Shown one piece after another: positions 48,199 to 59,696 of a stretch of 64,000 bases of DNA; position 1 is the stretch's first letter, and every line of letters begins with the position of its first letter. The stretch is from contig CM026567.1 of assembly GCA_015143295.1 (NCBI GenBank), positions 9,380,416 through 9,444,415 of the forward strand, in the 5' to 3' direction. The notes beneath the pieces were generated by a model. That model ran no database searches, had not been told where the DNA came from, and saw only the letters and a list, made by a program, of their open reading frames with translations. This DNA comes from Tetracentron sinense (lineage: Eukaryota > Streptophyta > Magnoliopsida > Trochodendrales > Trochodendraceae). The translations under genes were made by a program, and so were the position numbers.

Positions 48199-50609
48199 TG
48201 TTGCGCCCTACAATACCCCCTAGGAGTTAAGGGATACTTTAGGTGTGACTATACGTACCTGCCAAACCATCCTGTAATGAATAAGGTGAATATAATACTA
48301 ACACAATGACAATCAGAGCGCGGAAGCTAAACATAGGTTGCGGAAGCGTAAACAATTTTTTTTTCTTTTCTTCTAAAGTTCCAAAATAGTAGTCCAAGTG
48401 AACACAAGTATATACAAAACACGTCTAAGTCTAAGGTGGACAGGCCCACCTATCAAAATGTCACAATACACAAAAGAAATCCCCTCGCACTCTCCCCTCA
48501 TAAGTAGTCGAGGTACGGCCACACGTCGAGGTCTCGGTCCGCCTGAGACTGTAGTGGAATAGTCGGCTCTCTCTCCTCTATGTACTCTTCCTTGACCTAA
48601 GGCTCCGGGTCGAGGGCTCCCTCTGTACCTACCAACATGAAAGTACGGTTGAGCATGGAATACTCAGCGAGTACAAGCTACTAGCTAAGCATAACAATTA
48701 ATAAAACACAACAACAGTAATACAATACAGAGCAGTAATAGGAACATCACAAAAGAAACAATATTCAACATGGTCGATACAATCATCTCGACGTGCGTGC
48801 ATGAATGCGAAAACTCCAATAAAACTCATGCTTAGAAATCCGTTTCATGTCTCGGTATGGCTTGAGAAAAATCATGTATGCGTGCATGCATGAATGCCTT
48901 GTCATCATCTTGTAAACTTTCATCTTGTAACTTGTGAGCCAAAGGCTAGCACCCGAATCTCCCTGGGCTGCCAACCTCCTTGATATATGGTTTTCTTGTG
49001 AGCCAGAGGCTCGTACCCAAATGCCCCTGGGCTACCAACCTCCTTGAAAATACGTGAATTTTAGTTACTTGTTTAGTTTTCTTGTGAGCCAGAGGCTAGT
49101 ACCCGAATGTCCCTGGGCTACCAACCTCCTTGACATGTAGTGTTTTGGGTTTCCTTGTGAGCCAGAGGCTAGTACCCGAATGTCCCTGGGCTACCAACCT
49201 CCTTGACATGCAATGTTTTCTTGTTGATTATTATATGCATATGCTCTTGAAATCTCAGTTCATGCATACATGCGTGCTCGTGTTCATGGCAATTGTGACA
49301 ATCATGGGAAAGCGGATAACAAGAGAGATATGACATCACAATTCAATTCATAGTATAAGCATAGGTAACTTGAGTAATCTACATGACATTTGATTAATTC
49401 ATCATTCATAAGAACACATGCCTAAGACCTACTTTCATTTTCTTCATTTAAGGCTTTTACTCATAGTTTAGGCCTTTTTTCAAATACATAACATGCAACG
49501 TTCCTTAGTAGTTCATCTTATTCTTTTTAGTGCATGTTTTCCATTCAATCATAAAGGTAAGTTTGTTATTTATGAAATGCCCATCCTCCATTTTCCTTTT
49601 CACACACCACACACATCCATACATTTCGGCATCCAATCGCCTCATTCCACCCCATACACCTCCATACCCTTTTCTTATCTTATTTAGATTTATTGGAGAT
49701 GTTCCATTCTACAAGGAAGAAGAAAAAATACCCACAACAATCACATTTCACAATAGAAAACCTAGATTATTGCTAGGGGAAGTTAGTAGGGTGTACTAAC
49801 CTTGAATCAAGGCTTGATCTTGGTGGTAAGCCTTGATTGGAGCTCCAACTTGAGAGAAGAGAACCCTTGCTTGGACTATGCTTGATTGGGGAATGAAACC
49901 CCCTTGAGGAACACCTTGTAGAACGTTGCCCTAGCTTGAGAGAGACTCCCCCACGAGCTTAAACTTTGGCTTTGAGGGATCCAAGCGAAATGAATGATTT
50001 TGAGTCTTGAAACCCTTGATCGTACTCTCAAATGGAAAGGGGTCTTTAGAACCCTAGTTTCTTCTCCCTCTCTCTCAAATATCCCTAAGTGTAGTGAATG
50101 AGGACCTAAATGGTCGAGCAAGCCCTTATGGGTAAGGGTTTAACGCCCAAAATTCGAAAAAACCCTTATTGAAATTTCTGCAAAAACGCAAAGGCCGAGT
50201 GATCGGTAGTTATGACCGATCGATCGGTTGCCTACCGAGCAATCGGTGTTTTGACCGAGCGACCAGTCAGAAACATGCTCTCTGAAAAATTTTCCCATAC
50301 AAAAAAGTTTACCTGTCGATAGCCTCCGATCGATCGGTTTTGGACCGATCGATCGCTACGATGACTGAGTGATCGGTTCTCTGTAGGTTTTGACACTAAG
50401 TCCAATTTTTCGCTCTTTCCACTACTTAGACTTGTCCTACTTCACTTTTGACCTTTCCTAAACATGACTAGGGTCTCTTTAAAGCTTATAGGCTTTATTA
50501 AATAAATTACGGCAAAGGTTTGAAATTCTCATTGCATGAATTTGGGATTACAAGGTATCATGCCTTGACACACGTCCCAAGGCATATACAAAGGTTCTGG
50601 AGTTCTACA
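48199..50609 (-). repeat. 5' LTR of element 2
   Basis: 2411 bp. It has four copies of the 72-bp tandem unit (48927-49212), one more than the 3' LTR, which explains most of the length difference. Confidence 0.9.
50194..50377. promoter_or_regulatory. Palindrome array, 5' LTR of element 2
   Basis: Four motifs, spacer, three motifs, as in the 3' LTR; includes ACCGATCGATCGGT near 50216. Confidence 0.7.
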
Positions 50610-50749
50610 GGATTTTTCCATTAGACACAAAGTTGTTCCCCTTTGACTGATGAGCCCAACGTAATTTGATTCGAATAAATCCGATAAGTGAGTCAAAATT
50701 TATGGTCCAAATACCAAAGCAGGAAAACATAGGTTAGTCAGAGCACCAG

Positions 50750-50896
50750 CTCATCGATGAGTGAAGTGGGGCCAACAACTCGTCGATGAATTTGCCCAGA
50801 AATGCTCAAAAAAATGACCCAAAACATGGAAACCGACCTTTGGGGATATTTTCTAAGGACTTTTAAGGGTTTTGGCAACCCTTGGCCTATAAATAG
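50750..50896 (+). promoter_or_regulatory. Two TCGA-centred palindromes and TATA box, LTR at 40317
   Basis: CTCATCGATGAG (50750-50761) and CTCGTCGATGAA (50779-50790), followed 97 bp later by CTATAAATAG (50887-50896). The same position as the ACCGATCGATCGGT arrays, but a different palindrome. Confidence 0.55.
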
Positions 50897-52101
50897 GACC
50901 CAAATTCGTGGGTTTGAGTTACTCAAACCCTAAGCTTAGATTTTTGAGAGAAATTGAAAAGGAAGAAAGGAAAAAAAGTTGTGAGCTTCTAAAGTGTTCT
51001 TTCAAGATCAAGTAAAGCTTGATTCTTGATTTCCAGAGTCCTAGTTTCATCTCCTTGGTGTTCTCAAGCTTGAATTTCATTCCCAAAGAGATTCCTCAAG
51101 CTTGATTTCTCCAAGGTGGTTCTTGGGTTGTGTTCTTGACAAAGGAGAAGCTCGGTTCTTCCTTCTCAAGCTTGAATATCAATCCCACAACGTTTCTAAA
51201 GTGCTAAGACCTAAGGGAAACCGTCTCAAAAGGTAAATACTTACCACTAGCTATCCTTGTTATAATCCTTCTATGAAAAGTTACTTGTTGTAATTCATCT
51301 ATGAAAAAAAGAGTTTAAAGAATATGTTTTGAAGAAAAGTGAGGTTTTAAACAAAGAAAAAGATGGGGTTTATGGATTTTGATGCAATTGGGGTTTCAAA
51401 ACCAATTCTATGTGTATTTTCTAAATGATATGATGAAAGGTATGTGTCATGTATTATGAATTCAAGTGTCATGTGTTATAGTGTTGAAAATAAATAGAAA
51501 AGCATGTATTATATGTACGTGCCATGTGTTATATGATGTTATCATTTTGAAAGAGAAAATAGCAATGCATGTGCCATGTGTTATGTGTTTCTATTGTCTA
51601 CCATGTGCATGATCAAGTGAAATGAAAAGAGATGTTTTATTAAAAAGAATGGTTTTGCAAAGTATATATGACTCAATGTTTTGTAAAGAGATGTTTTATA
51701 AGCAAAGTAAGTAAGAAAAGAAATGATGCTATATACTTAGACCAGGTACGGGTACAATCATTTGTTTCAAAGTAAGAAAGTAAGATAAAAAGTATGTAAA
51801 AAAGCAATGAGGGGATGCTAGTATACTTAGACTAGGTACAGGTCTAAGCATCAGTCTCCAATGAATAAAAGATGTTGAAGTATGGTTTTGAAAATAAGCT
51901 CAAAGATTTCTAAAAAGTATGTGTGTGTAGGCTTTAAAAGAAAAGAGATGGTTTCTGCACTCTGATTACCATGTGCATGTGTATCTAATGAACTACGATA
52001 AGTGTATCATGTGAATATCTGTATTATGCAAAATGTTTATAACATTATATCTAGCGGTTGGTATATACGCAGAGCTTTTCAATGTTCAGCCGACCTATTA
52101 T

Positions 52102-54480
52102 TGTCGCGCCCCAAAATACCCCTTAGAAGTTTAAGGGATACTTTAGAGGTGACTATTCGTACCTGTTAAACCATCCTGTAATGAACAAGGCTAACATGAT
52201 ATAATAACAACAATAATCAGAGTGCGGAAGCTAAAGATGAGTGCGGAAGTGTTAACCAAAATTTTCTTTTCTTTATAAGGTAGTCTGTATTCCAAGTGAA
52301 AAATATACATAACATAATCAGAGTAAATGTGGACAAGCCCACCTATCAAAATACAAAAGAAATGTTGAGCCCACTATGCTTAATAGTAATCTAGGTATGG
52401 CCAGACGTCACGGTCCCTATCCTCCTGCGACTGCAACGGGATAGGAGGCTCCCTCTCCTCAACATACTCTTCCTCAACCCAAGGCTCAGGTTTAAGGGCT
52501 TCCTCGGTACCTGCCGACATAAAAGTACTGCTGAGTATGGAATACTCAGCGAGTACAAGCTACTAGCTAACCATAGCAATAACCCTCACACAACAACAAT
52601 GAACCATAATATACAATAATCAATTTTAAGCAACACTAGCAACATATGACATTTATAGCATTGAAAATAAAGCAATATGATAATTTTGACATGCGTGCAT
52701 GAATGCGAAAACTATGATAAAACTCATGTTTGGAAACCTGGACTTGTTCTTGAAAATAGTCTTTTGTGTTTTTCTAAAACTTGCTTGTCATATTTAAAAA
52801 CCTATTTATTGTCTTGGTCTTACTGGTGAAAATCATGCATGCGTGTCTTGTCTTGTTTGGAATCACATGTCTTGCTTGTTCTTGACTTGCTTTACTTGTA
52901 TACTTGTGAGCCAGAGGTTAGTGCCCTTGAGGCAACTTGTGAGTCGGGAATGTAAATTCCCTTAAGCGAAATAGATATATATAGAAAAGGTACACCAACC
53001 TCCTTGTCTAGTTTTCTTGTGAGCCAGGTATGACATATCTTGCGATATGCCCTACCCTTGACCGGCCCGATGTCCGGCTTTATCAATCATCTTTTTTTTC
53101 TTGTGAGCCAGGTATGACATATCCAGGGATATGCCCTACCCTTGACTGGCCCGATGTTTGGCTTTATCAATCGTATCGTGAATCACATTCTTTTTCTTGT
53201 TTTTTTCTTTCCAATACTTATACTTTAAAAGCGTCGGTTCATGCATGCATGCGTGGGTGTATGTAGCACTTGTAGTAATCATGATGACAATATGACATGA
53301 AGGACAGTGCATAACATTTCAATTCATAGTATAAACATGTGAGAATTTAGATAATCTATATGGCATTTTATCAAGGTTATGAATTTGAAGGAAACTACAC
53401 ATATTCATGCTTTCATATTCTTCATTGATGGGGGAACTTCTCATTTAGGCATTTAATCAAACATATGGCATGCAACATTTCATAGTCTTTTCATTTCCTC
53501 TTTTAAGTGCATACATTCCATCAAAACATCAAGGTGTATTCATTATTTGTAGGATACCCTTCCATCATTTTTCCATCACACACATTACACCACATCCACA
53601 CGGCATCCAAACGCCTCATCCATCCATACATTTCACCATTCACATTATCTTGTTTATATTTTAGGGCATAGCATATTTCACATAAGAGAGAAATAGGGGA
53701 GATTCAATGCACATTTACTTAAGAAATTCTAGGTTATTACTAAAGTAGTTAGTAGGGTGTACTAACCTTGAAAACAAAAAGGGAAACCCTTGAGAATGTC
53801 GTGGAAGACGTTGCCCTAGCTTGGAAAGGAATTCCACATGAGCTTGAAGCTTGGGCTTGAAGAAATCCAAGCTTTGCGATGATCTAGGGTTTTCAAACAC
53901 TTGATTCTCTCAAGTTGAAACCCTAGGAAAAACCTCTTTCTCCTCTCTCACTCTTTCTCAAAATATGATGCCTTAGGGTTTTTGAACCCTTATGGCTCAA
54001 GCAAGCCCTTATTGGTAAGGGTAGAATGCCCAAAAGATGAAAAAGCCCTTAATGAAATTTCTGCAAAACGCGAAGGACCGAGTGATCGGTGCTTATGACC
54101 GATCGATTGGTGTTTTCGATCGAGCGATCGGTTGAAAACACCCTCTTTGGAATTTTTCGCCATACAAAATTTTGGACCGATCGGCAATGGACCGATCGAT
54201 CGCTAGTTTGGACCGAGCGATCGGTTGTTGATCGATCTCTAGCGATCGGTGCTCTACAGATTTTTGCTGTTTTACCCTATTTTGGTATTACGGTCATATC
54301 TTTTGACTTGTTCGTCAGATTTTAACCATTCAACTTGCGTTGGATTCGTCATTCGAAGGGGAACATTTCCTGTTTTTTAGAATTTTTAAATTCTTCTTTA
54401 TTTATTAATTAGACTACATGAAAGGCCAATTGGCTACGAGAACACTATTCATTAGGTACTAAAAGTTCTGGGGCGCTACA
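52102..54480 (-). mobile_element. Solo LTR, Tekay-like, nested in LTR 40317-54816
   Basis: TGTCGCGCCCC...GGGGCGCTACA, 2379 bp, related to the element 2 LTRs. Flanked by ATTAT (52097-52101) and GTTAT (54481-54485), a 5-bp TSD with one mismatch. Contains two GTGAGCCAGGTATGACATAT repeats (53022 and 53103) and a palindrome array at 54077-54250. No clear TATA box. Confidence 0.88.
54077..54250. promoter_or_regulatory. Palindrome array, solo LTR at 52102
   Basis: Three motifs (ACCGAGTGATCGGT at 54077, ACCGATCGATTGGT, ATCGAGCGATCGGT), a spacer with CATACAAAATTTTGGACC, then about four more, including ACCGAGCGATCGGT. Confidence 0.7.
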
Positions 54481-54857
54481 GTTATTGTCGGCAAGTATAG
54501 GATTGGATCTATGCTCTCCAGAACCAAGGGTTGCTCGGCTTTGGGTTTTCCAGGATGGTGAAAGGGTTTTTAAGCAGGTGGCCCTATGTTGGGTTTTGTT
54601 ATTGAGAGATGTAAGGGAGAGAAATGTATATTTTGTTGAGTGAGGATGTTCACTCTTTATGTTGGTTTTTTGTAGATACTTGGAATACATATAAAGTTTA
54701 GAAAAATTTTAGTTCCACTATTTTTATACCTTGTGGTTTCTCACAGGACGGTTTGATATGATTAAACTCTGACCAAAAGGTCTCCTAACTCCTAGGGGGT
54801 ATCTTGGGTCGCGACATTCATAATATGTGGATGGACATTATTATGATATGTAATAGT

Positions 54858-56237
54858 TGTAAGACCCCTAAACTTTGGGTCTTAGCCTTAGTGAATAGTG
54901 TTCTGAGGCTTGAAGCTTTCGTATGCTTATTGCTTTGGTTAATGAAAATGAGAAACAAAAAATGGAACTTAAATGGTGTAATGTGTATGCCATGTATTCT
55001 AAGGTCCTATGGACTTTTAAAATGTTTAAAGGAAAGAAAAAGGCTAAGCCAGTGAGAAAGAAAATGAGAAAATTAGAAGAAAACAGGGGTGACCGTTCGA
55101 ACGGTTCCCTGACCATTCGAACAATCCTAGTAAATGATGAATAAAACATCAGTGTTCAAAGGTCAGTAGCCAAAATCGTTTGAATGGTTCCATGACCGTT
55201 CGAACGATCCCAGAAAATATTGAACCAGAATTTCAGAAATCAAAACAATAGGCTAAACCGTTCGAATGGTTATGCACAGTATGTCGCAAATCAGCCTCAA
55301 ATGCGAGATTTTTAGGGTTTTATCCCCTTGGGCTATAAATCGAGGCCATTTTCATGGGGTTTAGGCTAACCCTAAACCTAAGTATGATTTTGGGAGAAAA
55401 AGTTGAGAGAATCAGGGTTTTGGAGAGGTTTTCTCAAGATCAAGGCTGAAACCCCAAATCTCACATCAAGGCTTCTCAAGATCAAAAGAGGAGCAAGGAT
55501 CTTGCAATCCAAGGCATCCTTTACACACAAAGTCTTGAGGATTCGATTTCTAAGGTAAGTACTACTACTACCTAGCTTTACTATGACTCTAATAGTAAGG
55601 ACATTTTACTATCTAGCTTTTCTATGATACAAATAGGAATGTAGGATTTTGGGTAAACTAGATTATGATCAAATGAGTAAATAAGGGTTTAAGATTGAGG
55701 ATTTTTCACTAAAAGGATGAATATAGTTATACTTGTATGTTGATGTGATGAAATAGGCTTAATGACTAAGAATGGTGTGACGAAATGCTATGAATGAGAA
55801 TATCCCATGTTTTTAGAATTTGTTTAAGTATACTATGATGATAATATGTCTTGTATGAACTTGTATGAAATTTTTAAAGCTTTCCATATATACATGATGA
55901 TGCTCACAAGCACTACACGCACGATATGTTTTACGTAACCGAGGTTTTCTCATAAGCATGTATTTCAAGAATCACAAGAAGGTTTTTTTAAGGGAAATTC
56001 ATATGAAGAATTATAAGTGCATAAGCATTGACAAAGCCAAACTTTGGGTCGGTATTTCTAAGATTGGTTACCGCATGCTCACAATGGTCAATTCTAAGAT
56101 CTTGCATAAACTCTAAGGATCATAAGTCTCACAAGGCTTTCAAGAACTCGTATGAACTGCATAAGTCTAAGATCTTGCATAAGTCTCCAAGGATCATGAA
56201 GCTCACAAGAACTCGAAAGCTCACAAGAAGCTCATAA
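54858..56237 (+). mobile_element. Partial LTR, Tekay-like, 5' part
   Basis: Begins TGTAAGACCCCTAAAC and shows the same plan as the other LTRs: a palindrome array (55092-55270), TATA box (55333-55340), leader-like T/C-rich DNA, then a repeated TCTAAGATC/CTCACAAG block near 56070-56230 as in 38340-38500. It is cut off at 56238 by the start of another LTR; its 3' end is not in the window. Confidence 0.75.
55092..55340 (+). promoter_or_regulatory. ACCGTTCGAACGGT palindrome array and TATA box
   Basis: Five copies: ACCGTTCGAACGGT (55092-55105), then variants at 55112, 55175, 55195 and 55257. CTATAAAT follows at 55333-55340, 63 bp after the last copy. This is a different palindrome from the GATCGATC type but occupies the same slot. 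Confidence 0.7.
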
Positions 56238-56724
56238 TGTAATGACCCGGATATTTTTAGAAATAAAAATATTATATATATTCAGTATATGACTGAATAA
56301 TTAGTAATTCATGGTATTATCTAAGTATATAAGACATTATATTACTTAATTAGGTGATAATGTAGTATATATTAAGGTATAAAGCTTAGTGTTAAAATAA
56401 GTATTTAACACTAAAGTGAATTGGATCATGACAAGTGGTGATATCCTAGGGTGGATGCCCAATTATTTAATGATAAAGTTGATCATGAGTTAAGAGGAGG
56501 ACACATGGCAAGTGCCACATGTCAACACCACAAAAAAGGGACGTTCAAGATTAACTGGGGTTAGAGTAAATTAACTATGATGGGATAATCATGAGTTAAC
56601 TAGTGGAGTTAAGAAAGTGTGATGATGATCATGTGGATTTGCCCAAAGAAATATAAGGGAGATGAACCAAAGCTCACGCCCACTTTACTGACCCTAGGGG
56701 TGTAAACCCAAGTCAAGTGAAGTT

Positions 56725-57343
56725 AACCATGGGTATAAATCTATGAACCTAGTGATTAGGACATTAACCCTTAAGCTATGTACACGTCCACCTTTGATTG
56801 AGTTTAAAAGTTAACTTAAACAAGAAGTTAACTCTTGGTGTAATTAAGGTTAATAACATGAACCATATTAATGGTTATGCATGTATGGAAGTGTAAAGAA
56901 GGTATCTAAATTCTGGATTTTAATTAAAGAGAGATACATTCTTAGGATAGGGAGATGTACACGCCCAACCATGGTGAACCATGAGTTATGGGGTTTGCAA
57001 ATGCTGAAATGTGATACATGAACCATGATAAAGATAGGGTTATACTACAAATCAAACCATGGTTAGACCATGAGTTAAAAGGTCTACTCTAAATAATTTC
57101 TGGAAAAAAATGAATAGCCAAGAGATACATGCAGTAAGATGGTTAACCATGGATTATAAAGGGAACCATGGTTAGGTGGACACATGGTTTAATTTAGTTC
57201 ATGAATCTAATCCATGAACCTAATAAATGTAATACATGAATTAAGAAAATACATGAATCTAATGCATGTATTAGTATTAATATGTATATAGTTATTATAG
57301 TGTATCTATTAAAGAGGGGGGTGAACCCCTTACCCTATATATA
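56725..57343 (+). promoter_or_regulatory. AACCATGG palindrome cluster and TATA box
   Basis: AACCATGG or AACCATGGTT occurs at 56725, 56967, 57055, 57145 and 57164, with many half-forms ACCATGAGTTAA between. CTATATATA follows at 57335-57343, 162 bp after the last full copy. A looser array than in the other LTRs. Confidence 0.55.
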
Positions 57344-58164
57344 CCACACGCCCCACCCCTAGTGTCTCACTCCAAGCCAACGTCCAACCCATGAGAAAAT
57401 AGTGAGAGAGCAATGAAGAGAAAGAAGAAAGGAAAAAAGAAAAAGAAGAAGAAAGGAAAGAAGAAAGGGATTGTGACAAGCCCTACTTCGGATTCATTAA
57501 AAAGTGTAAGTTATATTCGAGGATCTCATTTTAAATAGCATTTTAGAATGAAGGTTAGTAAAAGCAAGTATTTTTTTTAATATAAGGTGAAATATGTAAG
57601 TGATGTTCGAGGATCTCATTTTAAATAACATGTTAGAATAAAGGTTATGATTAGATGATAACTATTCTACTATATCTATGGAAAATTAGTATGATATTAC
57701 TATATTAAAATGCTGGAAAAATAGTATAATAATACTATGATAGTATTATCTTGCTATGTTAATTTCTGGATAATAGTATAAGAAATACTAGAAACTAGTA
57801 TAATGATACTATGAGTGATATGAAGAGATTATATTGAAATTCTGGAAAAAGATAGTATAATAATACCATATGGAAATGATGGAAAAAGATAGTATAATAA
57901 TACTATGGTCAAAACGTAAGATGATGTTATATGTTAACAACATAGAGTGATGATACTAGTACGTTACATGTTATTCATATATTACATTCTATGATAAGGA
58001 AATGAATGTAACGGGAAATAAAGATTCTAAGTTATGAAGTTATAGTTATGAGAAGACTATAATAAAGATAATTAGGATGGAAATCATAATGTTATGATGT
58101 ATAATGTCTTAATGAGAAGGTAGGGAAAACACTTATCTTAAGGCCTCAAGATAGTGGCAAAGTA

Positions 58165-58452
58165 AAGGAAGGCCGTTCGACAATACTTCATGAGGAGTAA
58201 TGATGATTCCGAAATGGAAGGAAATACTTCATGAGGAATCAAACTCCAAGACGGAAGGAAATACTTCATGAGGGGTAATGATGACTCCAAGACGGAAGGA
58301 AATACTTCATGAGGAATTAGACTCTAAGACGGAAGGAAATACTTCATGAGGAGTCAAACTCCAAGACAGAATGAAATACTTCATGAGGGGTAGTGATGAC
58401 TCCGAGATGGAAGGAAATACTTCATGAGGGGTCAAACTCCAAGACGGAATGA
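58165..58452. repeat. Tandem array of alternating 37- and 41-bp units
   Basis: About eight units with GAAGGAAATACTTCATGAGG followed by either a short (TCAAACTCCAAGACG) or a long (GTAATGATGACTCCAAGACG) tail, roughly alternating. Confidence 0.88.
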
Positions 58453-58950
58453 GTCTAAAGAGGTGTATCTTTTAGTGATCTTCTTGAGAGGCAGAGTTAA
58501 GATAAATTGGATATGGATAAAAGATATTAGAAAGAAATATTGAAGGTAATATTTAATATTATATATTGCTATGCTTATTCTATCTTGTTATTTAGCATGA
58601 TATCCTGCAATATTCTTATTGGGCTTCATTGCTCACTGACATTTTATGTCGTCAGATGAAGAGTGAAAGAATAGCTGGAAAGTGACGTTCATGGAAGGAC
58701 GGAGTCGCTTTTAATTATATTTTGCTATGATATTGAATCATTTTGATGTAATTAAGTTGGTTATGTAAACCCTAACTTTAATTATGGACATGTGATGATG
58801 GCAATTGTGTATGGATATTGAAGGGATTAAAAAATTTTAAATTCCCTTGGCATTTTTCGCTTCCGCATTATAAGAGAAAAGGATCTCACGGACGGATTTA
58901 CCCTTACATTTCATTAGTGAAATGCTAAGTTTAAGTTGGGTCGTGACAGT

Positions 58951-58962
58951 TGGTATCAGAGC
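58951..58962 (+). other. Primer-binding site (tRNA-iMet type)
   Basis: TGGTATCAGAGC, two bases after the LTR end. Confidence 0.92.
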
Positions 58963-59079
58963 GAAATAATTCCCATCATAACATGTCCTTACGTATAAAA
59001 CTTAGTTTTATACATAGAAAAATAAATGATTGATTTGTTTGAACCTTATTGATTGTAAGGTGTTTGTTTTATAGGAAAG

Positions 59080-59544
59080 ATGGTTCGCCTGAAGCAAACC
59101 ACTAGGAAGAGTTTCATGATGCCATGGATTGTCTATCCACCTCCTGAACCATCGGTTCCGAAGAGAATGACGGCTTGAGAATACCGTGCATCTTTAGTAG
59201 TAACTCCACCACTGGAGCCTACTCATGTGGTTCAACCACCATAGGAGCCAATAAGGGCCATACCCTCATGGGTAGTACCTCCACCTCCTGATTATATTCG
59301 AGTGGATTCTTCAGAAAGTGAAGATAATGAAGAGGAAAATCCTTCCGAAGATAGTCAAAATGAGGAGTCTTCTGAAAGAGATATTAGTATTGAATCCCAT
59401 ATTTGGATTAATAGTTCGGATTCAAACGAATATATGTCAAAAGATGAGGTGACAAGTAAGCCTCCAAGTGATGAAGACTTATTAGAAGAGAGTTTTGGAG
59501 ATAACTCTAAAGAATTTAGTTTGGGATCTAGGAAAACCATCTAG
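59080..59544 (+). pseudogene. Extra ORF upstream of gag with histone H3-like start
   Basis: The frame opening at 59080 begins MVRLKQTTRKSF. Eight of these twelve residues match the histone H3 tail as encoded (MARTKQTARKST), including the K4 and K9 positions with their neighbours. What follows is proline-rich and then strongly acidic (ESEDNEEENPSEDSQNEESS), unlike H3, so it is not a histone gene. It lies between the primer site and gag of a fossil element and is degraded. Function unknown. The match may be chance or a mimic of the H3 tail. Confidence 0.5.
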
Positions 59545-59696
59545 AGCCTAGAGCCTTCTATTTATATGTTTTGAATTAATGTTGCTTGTTGAAATTTATT
59601 TTCATGAGTGAATGAATTTTATGAGTTTGCTGAATTGTTTGCCTTAGTGTTAGTACTTTCCAGTTAGTTAATTTCTATTGTATTTAATAAGAAAAC

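Larger units (their letters stand above)
40785..50609 (-). mobile_element. Tekay-like chromovirus element 2, older (fossil)
   Basis: 9.8 kb with LTRs 40785-43129 and 48199-50609, a primer site, gag, pol and polypurine tract, and a TSD GGATT (40780-40784 and 50610-50614). It is the same clade as element 1 but a distinct subfamily. LTR divergence by eye is a few percent, so it is older than element 1. The coding region is broken many times (about ten). Confidence 0.92.
40317..54816 (+). mobile_element. Solo LTR hosting a full element and another solo LTR
   Basis: TGTAGAGCCCCGG at 40317 and GGGTCGCGACA ending at 54816, with a perfect TSD TTCAT (40312-40316 and 54817-54821). Removing the two inserts (40785-50609 and 52102-54480, plus TSD copies) leaves about 2.29 kb, a normal LTR length. 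It is on the plus strand, opposite to its inserts. Promoter part: two CTCATCGATGAG-type palindromes near 50750-50790 and a TATA box at 50887. Confidence 0.9.
56238..58948 (+). repeat. 5' LTR, 2.71 kb
   Basis: TG...CA ends, with the primer site directly downstream. Contains AACCATGG palindromes (56725-57173), a CTATATATA box (57335-57343), a purine-rich AAGAAGAAAG stretch (57410-57470) and a tandem array (58165-58452). Confidence 0.88.

Noticed and set aside
54804-55149. Frames on both strands around 54.8-55.15 kb
   Set aside because: They lie across an LTR start and its palindrome array, with no recognisable domain.
59080-59115. Histone H3 gene
   Set aside because: Only the first twelve residues resemble H3. 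The rest is proline-rich and acidic, and the frame sits in a retroelement leader.
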